From Benthortus sp964440495 (GTDB taxonomy: Archaea; Thermoproteota; Nitrososphaeria_A; Caldarchaeales; Wolframiiraptoraceae): 19,620 nt of DNA. The notes under the pieces were generated by a model that saw only the letters and a list, made by a program, of their open reading frames with translations, was not told where the DNA came from and searched no databases. Shown here piece by piece: positions 1 to 5,557 of the stretch (its first letter is position 1; the number at the start of each line of letters is the position of its first letter). Made by a program: the position numbers and the translations under genes. The DNA is taken from the NCBI GenBank assembly GCA_964440495.1, contig CAYTSD010000024.1, forward strand, positions 1-19,620, written 5' to 3'.

Positions 1-87
1 GACGACATAGCTGAGAGTAACTGGCAAATGCTTAAAACATCGACCATCAATGGAAAACGACAGAGACCGTGGAGAATTTCCAAATAA
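1..87 (+). CDS. C-terminal end of an unidentified gene (partial)
   Basis: An open frame enters from the left edge and runs 28 codons to a TAA at 85-87. The visible tail is polar and ends basic (GKRQRPWRISK). It could be the end of a real gene or an open stretch by chance; there is too little to assign a family. It overlaps the start of the next small ORF by 19 nt. Confidence 0.3.
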   Translation, partial: DDIAESNWQMLKTSTINGKRQRPWRISK

Positions 88-227
88 TTTTATGGCTATA
101 TGACATAGCGGTGAGTACAAGCGAGATGACATGCGAGGACTTCTTTAACAAGATCTTCCGCCTGCTCTGGCTCTTAACAGAGGTAAACCTCACCGCCACC
201 TGCATAATGTCCATGGTCAAAGTATGA
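69..227 (+). CDS. Small hydrophobic hypothetical protein, possibly a gene fragment
   Basis: A 52-residue ORF starts at GTG. It begins MENFQIILWL and has a hydrophobic second half (FRLLWLLTEVNL). I do not recognise it. Its first 23 bases match the first 23 bases of the coiled-coil gene at 1838 at 20 positions, so both begin M-(E/A)-N-F-Q-(I/V)-I, and then the sequences diverge. This may be a truncated or rearranged relative of that gene, or a shared translation-start segment. No clear SD site precedes it. It could also be non-coding. Confidence 0.3.
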   Translation: MENFQIILWLYDIAVSTSEMTCEDFFNKIFRLLWLLTEVNLTATCIMSMVKV

Positions 228-248
228 AGGAATTGTAAAAATGTAGGC

Positions 249-1376
249 TCAGTGAGTGCTTTTACTCTTCTTTTTGCCATAGATTAGGGCTGTGGATGCG
301 ATAAGGATTATCACCGTTGCCGCATATAGGAGCAATGTGTAGTTAATGGTCTCAACGTTGGTGACTGCGTGAACTTCTCCGCCCACCGGTGCTAGCAACT
401 GAAGTTGAAGAATAGATGCCTCATAGTCTTCAGGTTGGTCTATTCTTGCAGATGGATCCTCTACCTCTGCATCAGGGTCTGTGGGTGTTACATCTGGGTC
501 TCCAGGTGTTACATTCGGATCTGTTACTGATGCGGACGGGTCCGTGACTCTGGCGTCCGGGTCCGTTATCCGGTGTGTTGGTGCAGTTGTAGTGCCGACC
601 GCGTAGAGTCTGTAGTTTCTGAAGGTGATGTCGTTAATCCACTCGGAGTCTATTGTTTCACCCCAGACCATATCCCAGAGCAGGTTTCCGAAGGAGTCAA
701 ACTTAGCTATGAAGCCGTTCTCATCTCCTATGGGGAAGCTAGTAGTGTATCCTGCGAGATATATTCCCCCAACTGAATCCAAGGTTATAGAATAGCCGTC
801 ATCTTCGTCGTCCCCTCCCCATGTCCTATCCCACAGCAAATTTCCATCAGAATCAAATTTAGCGATAAAGACATCATATGGCGTATCTCCCATTAATCCG
901 ACGAGGTATACATTTCCAGCACCATCTACGACCACAGATTCTCCACGCGCCTTTCCAATAGTTCCTTCGCAATAGAATCTATCCCAAAGTAAGTCACCTG
1001 AAGGACTAAATTTCACAACAAAGGCACAGAGAATAGCAGGGTCAGAGCTCCATCCAACCATGTAAACATTACCTTGATTATCGACCGCAACCTCATATGC
1101 TGAATCGGATAGAGTGTAGTCCCAGACCTTATCCCAGAGTAGAACCCCCCTTTCATTAAACTTCGCTATAAAAGCATCTACATTCCTGCCAAAGCTATTA
1201 GTACTTCCAACCATGTAGATGTTGCCTTCCCGATCTACTGCGACGCCATAAGCCTCTTCATAACCACTTCCACCCCATGTGTGCTCCCATCCCATCTCCT
1301 GAGCATGAATTACCCCGGGAAGTAAGATCGCCGAAAAGAGAAGAAGGGCGGACAAGGCTAAAGAAAGTTTAAACAA
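249..1376 (-). CDS. Secreted, membrane-anchored SBBP-type beta-propeller protein
   Basis: This 375-residue protein is predicted to be exported and held on the cell surface. Residues 1-26 look like a signal peptide (hydrophobic core, end near VIHAQ). Residues 27-265 hold about five repeats with the pattern AVD..GN.Y.VG....F..KF...G.LLWD, typical of SBBP (seven-bladed beta-propeller-like) repeats. Residues 270-318 are seven tandem 7-residue units built on a Pro at position 4. Residues 346-367 form one membrane helix, followed by a basic tail (KKKSKS). The start is TTG at 1376, chosen because GGGAGG lies 9 nt upstream and a TATA box further up. No enzyme motif is seen. It could be a host surface protein next to the virus or a virus-carried surface or adhesion protein; the family is not specific. 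Confidence 0.85.
   Translation of the reverse strand: MFKLSLALSALLLFSAILLPGVIHAQEMGWEHTWGGSGYEEAYGVAVDREGNIYMVGSTNSFGRNVDAFIAKFNERGVLLWDKVWDYTLSDSAYEVAVDNQGNVYMVGWSSDPAILCAFVVKFSPSGDLLWDRFYCEGTIGKARGESVVVDGAGNVYLVGLMGDTPYDVFIAKFDSDGNLLWDRTWGGDDEDDGYSITLDSVGGIYLAGYTTSFPIGDENGFIAKFDSFGNLLWDMVWGETIDSEWINDITFRNYRLYAVGTTTAPTHRITDPDARVTDPSASVTDPNVTPGDPDVTPTDPDAEVEDPSARIDQPEDYEASILQLQLLAPVGGEVHAVTNVETINYTLLLYAATVIILIASTALIYGKKKSKSTH
423..569 (-). repeat. Seven tandem heptad repeats in the stalk of the beta-propeller protein
   Basis: Codons 270-318 encode seven consecutive 7-residue units of the form (I/V/P)-x-D-P-x-(A/V)-x: ITDPDAR, VTDPSAS, VTDPNVT, PGDPDVT, PTDPDAE, VEDPSAR, IDQPEDY. The Pro is kept in all seven and the Asp before it in six. 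The acidic, proline-spaced character suggests an extended stalk between the propeller and the membrane anchor. Confidence 0.85.
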
Positions 1377-1420
1377 TCTGCCAGTCCTCCCGATAACTAG
1401 GGTAGATTTCCGAAGCAGAC

Positions 1421-1427
1421 TTATAAA
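1421..1427 (-). promoter_or_regulatory. Archaeal TATA box for the beta-propeller gene
   Basis: On the minus strand the sequence reads AGCTTTATAAGTC, a close match to the archaeal TATA element (TTTATA). Transcription starting about 25 nt downstream would give a leader of roughly 20 nt that includes the GGGAGG SD site before the TTG start at 1376. Confidence 0.6.
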
Positions 1428-1440
1428 GCTATCGGACTAG

Positions 1441-1797
1441 ATGCCCGACTTACCTTCATCTAGTAGAGCATCTCCCTTAGTTAGAGTTTGGATGTTAACT
1501 TCATGTTTACGCACTCATTCTTTAAGAGCGAAATGGATTGACTAAAAATTCTCATCCTTTCTAGAAATTGATCGACGAGCCTAATCTTCTCTCGCTACTC
1601 TAATAACCCTTATATCTCCCCTCCTTCAGAATCTTCGAGATACATTAAACTCTAGGCAAAACATAGACATCATATCTAAGCTCCTCGGCAAACCTCGTGG
1701 CCTGATTAATCTGACGGTCAGGTGGTTATCGCTAGACCTGAAGATGGTTATTCACTTTAAGAGGAAGAAGAGATGAGTACGGAGTATCTAGGTAAGG
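1441..1797. other. Intergenic stretch without a recognisable gene
   Basis: About 360 bp between the divergent beta-propeller and coiled-coil genes. It is AT-richer than its surroundings and interrupted by stops in all frames. The only coding-like trace is a 26-codon stop-free piece on the minus strand (1648-1725), containing NQATRFAEELRYDVYVLPRV and lacking a start codon. It could be a remnant of a decayed gene. No tRNA or long repeat is seen. Confidence 0.5.
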
Positions 1798-1803
1798 TTT
1801 ATA
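1798..1803 (+). promoter_or_regulatory. Candidate TATA box for the coiled-coil gene
   Basis: TTTATA lies about 38 nt upstream of the GTG at 1838, a spacing that fits an archaeal promoter with a short leader. A GGGGAG stretch at 1820-1825 and AGGAG just before the GTG could serve ribosome binding. Confidence 0.45.
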
Positions 1804-1837
1804 GCTGTATATTAGGATTGGGGAGCGGTGAATAGGA

Positions 1838-2134
1838 GTGGCGAATTTCCAGGTAATTTTTAGCGGAAACGAGGATGAGCTATATCGATTTGTAATAACT
1901 TGGAAGATGATGGCTGACACTAAGAAGTATGAGGAGCGTGTTAAGCAGCTTGAAAGCCTCGAGAACAGTATTAGGAATGCTCGTGAAGAGTTGAGGAGCC
2001 TTGAGATGAGGAAGAGGGAGCTTGAGAGGGAGGTAGCTGAACTCACCTCGCTTAGGGAGGCGTTGAAGAGGGAGCTGGCCTCGATGGAGGGTGAAGGAAT
2101 TCTTAAACCTCGGAGTGGAGAAGCTGCGCCCTAA
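1838..2134 (+). CDS. Small coiled-coil protein of unknown function
   Basis: 98 residues from a GTG start. After a short N-terminal segment (MANFQVIFSGNEDELYRF), residues about 27-88 are one long charged helix with leucine heptads (KQLESLENSIRNAREELRSL onward), a strong coiled-coil signature. It has no signal peptide or membrane segment, and I do not recognise the family. Its 3' end overlaps the convergent zinc-ribbon gene by 32 nt. Its first 23 bp nearly repeat the start of the ORF at 69. A small accessory or regulatory protein is possible, but nothing in the sequence decides this. Confidence 0.65.
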   Translation: MANFQVIFSGNEDELYRFVITWKMMADTKKYEERVKQLESLENSIRNAREELRSLEMRKRELEREVAELTSLREALKRELASMEGEGILKPRSGEAAP

Positions 2135-2345
2135 CCCTCGGCGGATTCCTACGCTTAGTTCTCAGAAGCCTACCACAGCATGGGCAAACCTTCCTAAACC
2201 TCCTATCATAGATGAAGAGGCCTGGACGGTCTGGGAAAGCCTTCTGACAAGCATTACAGTAATTATATCTCTCATTTCCAGAAAGATACCTAGGGCTATC
2301 CAAGTGAGGGAGAAACTCGCATAAACCTCTACAATTCTCCTTCAT
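2103..2345 (-). CDS. Small zinc-ribbon protein
   Basis: 80 residues. Two CxxC knuckles are visible, C30-x2-C33 (YCNACQ) and C54-x2-C57 (CPCCGR), about 20 residues apart as in zinc ribbons. C5, C9 and H14 add a possible third cluster. The C-terminus is basic (RLLRTKRRNPPRVR), so nucleic-acid binding is likely. Related small zinc ribbons are common in archaeal viruses and plasmids; the specific role is unknown. The ATG sits beside a 6-bp inverted repeat. The 3' end overlaps the convergent coiled-coil gene, so one of the two ends may be shorter in reality. Confidence 0.65.
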   Translation of the reverse strand: MKENCRGLCEFLPHLDSPRYLSGNERYNYCNACQKAFPDRPGLFIYDRRFRKVCPCCGRLLRTKRRNPPRVRAQLLHSEV

Positions 2346-2361
2346 CGGAAAAATATCCGAT
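2344..2361. promoter_or_regulatory. Inverted repeat at the start of the zinc-ribbon gene
   Basis: ATCGGA, a 6-nt AT-only spacer, then TCCGAT forms a perfect 6-bp dyad touching the ATG of the zinc-ribbon gene. A second, weaker dyad (AATC, TAATT, GATT) lies next to it at 2363-2375. The placement suggests an operator or a short hairpin that could control this gene; it could also be chance in AT-rich DNA. Confidence 0.35.
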
Positions 2362-2391
2362 AATCTAATTGATTAATTTTGGGAGAGGGTT

Positions 2392-2404
2392 CCCTGAAAA
2401 TAAA
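2392..2404 (-). terminator. Possible T-rich terminator after the head operon
   Basis: Directly after the TAG of the connector gene the minus strand reads TTTATTTTC. Archaeal termination often occurs at U-rich runs without a hairpin. The run is short, so this is a weak call. Confidence 0.3.
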
Positions 2405-2743
2405 CTAGGCTGTTTCGAAGCTTGTCAAGTACTTCGACTTTATCAGGTCTAGGAGCCTTGCCTTTGCCTCTGAGATGTATGGATGTTGACGCTGCTGTTC
2501 GGGTAATGCTTGGCTAATCTCTCTCCTGGCTCTGAAGATGCCTGCACACCACTCTGCCTCGATGTCGCTTAAGGCCTCTAATACCTCCTCATCCTGTATC
2601 GGCAGGGTTGCGAACCTTCCTAGGATTATTTCTATCTGATTGCTTGTTGATTGCTGTATCTCCGTTAATTCTTCGTCGAATCTCGTGTCGTCGCTGTCTA
2701 TTTGAAGCCACTTCTTAATCTTGGGGAGGGTTGAGTATGGCAT
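2405..2743 (-). CDS. Head-tail connector (adaptor)-like protein
   Basis: 112 residues, mostly helical, following the capsid gene by 33 nt. The N-terminus (MPYSTLPKIKKWLQIDSDDT) and the rest resemble the pattern of gp6/gp15-type adaptor proteins: a short 'LKxxL.ID..D..FD..L' opening, then amphipathic helices that bind the portal ring. Position right after the major capsid gene is the usual place for this protein in HK97-like phages. The identification rests on pattern and position, not on a diagnostic motif. Its likely job is joining the portal to the neck once DNA is packaged. Confidence 0.6.
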   Translation of the reverse strand: MPYSTLPKIKKWLQIDSDDTRFDEELTEIQQSTSNQIEIILGRFATLPIQDEEVLEALSDIEAEWCAGIFRARREISQALPEQQRQHPYISEAKARLLDLIKSKYLTSFETA

Positions 2744-2776
2744 GGTAAAAAGAGGGTGGGGGTGGAATTTTTGGAG

Positions 2777-3814
2777 CTATGCTGTCACTATTCTCAGAGC
2801 TGAGTCTCCGTCGATAACCGCTGCTCCAACCCTATGCGTGGCCACGATGCTGGTTGTGCGTTTGTTTATGTCTCTGTCAAGCTCTATTCTAAGGTCTCTA
2901 GTCACCGCGAGGCCTAGAGCCTCCTCCTTAACAAACATGAATCCATGATAGGTTGTTATCCCACCGCTTCCCGTTCCAGTCGGCAGCTGGTCTGAGACAA
3001 CTATGTCTACTCCGAAGAGTCTGAGGACTTCCCCGCTCTCCACGAATGCTCTGTCTCCAGCTGCGACGAGATTTGCTCCAACATCATTCATCAGGTCTAG
3101 CCACTGTTTTGGATGAAGGAGTAAGGCGAGCCTACCCTCCCCAACATCTCTACCCTTCTCCATAATCTTCTTCTTGGCTTCCAAGACCAGCCGCCACGTC
3201 AGCCTATCATCCGATGTTAGGTCTGCCTCAGCCGTCTTCCCACCTCCATAGATTACGTCTATCCCGGAAGCTGACTGTAAGGCGTTTATCAGAACCTTGT
3301 CCTCGTTTCTTATCGCGGCGCGTTGAAGCGCTCTCTCGATTGCTTGGACTAGGTCTCCTGTCATGGACTCCATCACTGTGTCGGTTACGGTTTGAGCTGC
3401 GCCATACTCCTGTGTCTCTATCTCAACGTTATCCATCGTCTGGGCGGCATCCGATATCTCGCTTCCCTCGGTTAGGAGGCTGAAGCTCGGCGTAGTAATC
3501 CTCGTCACGACAGCCTTACTGGTCCCCCTCGGGAGAACTGCGAGACGGGTATACTTTCTTAGACCTGCCTCAACCCCCGGCGGGAGATTTATTATCGGTG
3601 GAGTCCACTGTGGGATTGTTGGAGCGGAGCTGCTTGTCAGAGATTCGCGGAGCCTACGTGCTATTGCGTCATAGTCTGTTTCACCGCCTCCAATGTTCTC
3701 CTCAACCACCTCGACGTCCATCATCTTGTAGACTTTCTCAATAGCCTTCCTAAGCTCTTCTGAGGCTTTTCTAAGTGTCTGAGCCGTGTTCTCAGACTGC
3801 TTCCTCCCATTCAT
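2777..3814 (-). CDS. Nested start: scaffold plus major capsid protein alone
   Basis: Within the fusion, ATG at 3814 (codon 164 of the long form) is preceded by GAGGAGGA with 9 nt between AGGAGG (3824-3829) and the ATG. It begins MNGRKQSENTAQTLRKASEE, exactly where the protease domain has ended and the scaffold-like coiled coil begins, and would give a 345-residue scaffold-capsid protein. A capsid needs hundreds of capsid subunits but few proteases, so separate initiation here makes biological sense, as with the nested C/Nu3 genes of phage lambda. The SD is seen directly; use of the start is inferred. Confidence 0.6.
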   Translation of the reverse strand: MNGRKQSENTAQTLRKASEELRKAIEKVYKMMDVEVVEENIGGGETDYDAIARRLRESLTSSSAPTIPQWTPPIINLPPGVEAGLRKYTRLAVLPRGTSKAVVTRITTPSFSLLTEGSEISDAAQTMDNVEIETQEYGAAQTVTDTVMESMTGDLVQAIERALQRAAIRNEDKVLINALQSASGIDVIYGGGKTAEADLTSDDRLTWRLVLEAKKKIMEKGRDVGEGRLALLLHPKQWLDLMNDVGANLVAAGDRAFVESGEVLRLFGVDIVVSDQLPTGTGSGGITTYHGFMFVKEEALGLAVTRDLRIELDRDINKRTTSIVATHRVGAAVIDGDSALRIVTA

Positions 3815-4303
3815 CGAGGGATTCCTCCTCTTTAGAGGATTTTTGGTTTCGAGGCGTTCAAGCAGCATGAGTTTCTCAACTGTTTCAACCCTTGCTTCAG
3901 GCATTCCTGGAACAGCTACGAGGCTCAGCTCCCTAAACTCTAGTCCCCTTACGATGTTGTAGCCGTTCATGGGTTCGAGGGTGTAGTAGTCTGCTCCGAG
4001 GCTTACGTGCTGTATTATCCCCCTCCTAATCTTCTCTGCGACATCCCTGTCGACGACCACCCCCTCAAACTCTACCTGAAGCTTCTCAGGGTTCCATCGG
4101 AGGAATGCGTATCCAGCGGCTCTATCGGCTGAGACATGCTCTAAGTAGATTGGAATAGGTTTTCCTGAGAGTCTTTTGACAGCTTTCTCAAGCTCTTCAG
4201 GTGGATAGAAGTAGCCGTTCCTAGAGACCCTCGGTATCGCAACTACTCCACGTATTCTTAGCCCATCCTCAAAGGGCTCCGACTCAATCATCGGCAGCTT
4301 CAT
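2777..4303 (-). CDS. Prohead protease - scaffold - major capsid fusion protein
   Basis: 508 residues. Residues 5-145 are a prohead protease domain of the HK97/S78 type: candidate catalytic His56 (PIYLEHVSADRAAGYAF), candidate Ser101 (GIIQHVSLGADY), and the family's closing pattern ELSLVAVPGMPEARV at 125-139. Residues 166-205 are a charged coiled coil resembling the scaffold (delta) domain. Residues about 240-508 look like an HK97-fold capsid protein. I chose ATG 4303, 20 nt after the portal stop, because it begins at the protease fold; a GTG at 4357 would add 18 residues overlapping the portal gene. The protease should cut the scaffold and itself away during capsid maturation. An internal SD and ATG at 3814 may also produce the capsid part alone. 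Protease and capsid are normally separate genes. Confidence 0.85.
   Translation of the reverse strand: MKLPMIESEPFEDGLRIRGVVAIPRVSRNGYFYPPEELEKAVKRLSGKPIPIYLEHVSADRAAGYAFLRWNPEKLQVEFEGVVVDRDVAEKIRRGIIQHVSLGADYYTLEPMNGYNIVRGLEFRELSLVAVPGMPEARVETVEKLMLLERLETKNPLKRRNPSMNGRKQSENTAQTLRKASEELRKAIEKVYKMMDVEVVEENIGGGETDYDAIARRLRESLTSSSAPTIPQWTPPIINLPPGVEAGLRKYTRLAVLPRGTSKAVVTRITTPSFSLLTEGSEISDAAQTMDNVEIETQEYGAAQTVTDTVMESMTGDLVQAIERALQRAAIRNEDKVLINALQSASGIDVIYGGGKTAEADLTSDDRLTWRLVLEAKKKIMEKGRDVGEGRLALLLHPKQWLDLMNDVGANLVAAGDRAFVESGEVLRLFGVDIVVSDQLPTGTGSGGITTYHGFMFVKEEALGLAVTRDLRIELDRDINKRTTSIVATHRVGAAVIDGDSALRIVTA
3824..3829 (-). promoter_or_regulatory. Internal ribosome binding site at the protease/capsid junction
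   Basis: Minus-strand AGGAGG (within GAGGAGGA), 9 nt before ATG 3814. It lies in codons for a Lys-Arg-Arg stretch, so it could in principle be a by-product of basic codons, but both the spacing and the position at a domain border fit a real site. Confidence 0.55.
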
Positions 4304-4323
4304 GGATTTTGGAGAGTTTTTGG

Positions 4324-5490
4324 CTATGCCTTGTTCTCGTCGGGTTGGAGAGGCCACCCCATACTTCTCAGAAGCTTCCTATACTCCTCCCTCGATATTC
4401 CACCCGAAGCATACGCGGCATGTATGTCGGAGAACCTTAACGTAGGTCTCTCAGGAATCCCCCAGTTAAGCTTCACAGCAGAGCTGGCAGGGTCAAACCC
4501 ATGCTCAACCAGGAGTCTCGTGAAGATCTTATCCTCGACAACCCGTTTAACGTATCTCTGTATCGCTCTTACGTGGTGTTCGGCTGCTTCCACCGCTGCT
4601 CTCGCACTTGCCTCTGTAAATCCGGGTGTGGTGAACAGCTTTACCACGGGGGTTCTCAGCCCAGCCAGAATCTCATTATGTAGATACTCTATGTAGGCCT
4701 CGAACTTCGCCCTCGGGTCTATCTTAACTTCCTTTACCTCGACTTCTCTGTTTGTTACGAAGTCTTGGCCTGGTTCAAGCTGGTTGAGCTTTGGGATAAC
4801 GTTCTCGGATAGCTCCTCGTCGCCGACATCCTTGAACTGGTAGATTGTCCGTGTAACATATTTCTCTAGGAGACGCTGCATAATCCACTCCATTCTCCAC
4901 TTGATGTAGAGGATTCCGCTTGAGTAGAATGTTTTGTCCCTGTAGTTTATTGGCCTGGGTTCGAGGAGGGGGCGGAGCATCCCTGAGCCGAAGACCTGTG
5001 AGTCTATCTTGTTCCATGAGAAGTGTATTAGGTCTTCTCCCGGAATCTCCTCCTCAACCCCGTCTCTTAGATAGATGTAGGAGAGAACTCTTCCTGTTGA
5101 CTTATCGAGTCTCGCCCTCGTTATCGAGGTTAAGGTGAATGGTCTCAGACCCACCGTTACCCCTTCCTCCCTCAGAGGCTGGAGGAAACTGTTCCCCGCC
5201 AACACAAGCTCTCTAACCACGTTGAACAATATGACATCCATCCCAACTCTTCTATTGAAGTCGTCTATCAGGTTCTTCGCATCTGGGTCGACGCTCTCTG
5301 TGTGGAAGCCTGGGCCGACTATCTGATGTGTTAGGAAGTCTATGCTTGCGGCCACGTCTGGGTCTCTCTCATAGGCTTCGACGTAGTCTCTGAAGGTTAT
5401 CTTAGGATACTCGTAGAGCGATGAGCCGAGCGGATATATTGTGGACCTCGTCTTCCTCAGCCCTAGTGCCTCAGCAATCTTGGACAGCAT
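4324..5490 (-). CDS. Portal protein
   Basis: 388 residues from ATG 5490. It looks like an HK97/SPP1-type portal, the dodecameric ring at the packaging vertex. Visible signs are ITFRDYVEAYERDPDVAASI near the start, the conserved stretch LVLAGNSFLQPLREEG, the wing motif GEDLIHFSWNKIDSQVFGSG, and the stem/crown region with PGFTEASARAAVEAAEHHVR. The length is on the short side for the family. The frame stays open 156 codons upstream, but that part is low-complexity Ser/Thr/Leu sequence antisense to the ABC-GNAT gene and is not protein-like. GGAAGGGG lies before the ATG. It heads the head operon, with the protease-capsid gene 20 nt downstream, and starts divergently from the plus-strand packaging operon. 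Confidence 0.88.
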   Translation of the reverse strand: MLSKIAEALGLRKTRSTIYPLGSSLYEYPKITFRDYVEAYERDPDVAASIDFLTHQIVGPGFHTESVDPDAKNLIDDFNRRVGMDVILFNVVRELVLAGNSFLQPLREEGVTVGLRPFTLTSITRARLDKSTGRVLSYIYLRDGVEEEIPGEDLIHFSWNKIDSQVFGSGMLRPLLEPRPINYRDKTFYSSGILYIKWRMEWIMQRLLEKYVTRTIYQFKDVGDEELSENVIPKLNQLEPGQDFVTNREVEVKEVKIDPRAKFEAYIEYLHNEILAGLRTPVVKLFTTPGFTEASARAAVEAAEHHVRAIQRYVKRVVEDKIFTRLLVEHGFDPASSAVKLNWGIPERPTLRFSDIHAAYASGGISREEYRKLLRSMGWPLQPDENKA

Positions 5491-5557
5491 CCCGCATCCC
5501 CTTCCAAGGCTTAGAATATTTGTCTCCAAAAATGCCTGCCGCTTAAGGTCAGCCTCG
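5491..5557. promoter_or_regulatory. Divergent promoter region between the head and packaging operons
   Basis: 67 bp separate the portal ATG (minus) from the likely TTG start of the ABC-GNAT gene (plus). Both operons must start here. AT-rich elements are present (TTAGAATATTTG on plus, CATTTTTGG on minus), but neither is a clean TTTATA box, so exact promoters cannot be placed. Confidence 0.4.

Noticed and set aside
1648..1725. A 26-codon stop-free stretch on the minus strand that reads like protein
   Set aside because: No start codon, very short, and it is followed by stops in all frames; at most a gene remnant, so it is only mentioned in the intergenic entry.
2091..2324. A plus-strand 77-codon ORF overlapping the end of the coiled-coil gene
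   Set aside because: It is antisense to the zinc-ribbon gene, whose spaced CxxC pairs are much stronger evidence of coding; the plus-strand translation has no recognisable pattern.
4303..4357. GTG 4357 as the start of the protease-capsid fusion
   Set aside because: The extra 18 residues overlap the portal gene end and precede the protease fold; ATG 4303 fits the domain start better, although no strong SD marks either.
5441..5557. ATG 5441 as the start of the ABC-GNAT gene
   Set aside because: It would overlap the portal start on the other strand, and the added 39 residues look non-homologous. TTG 5558 has a possible SD and begins just before the conserved part. Not fully excluded.
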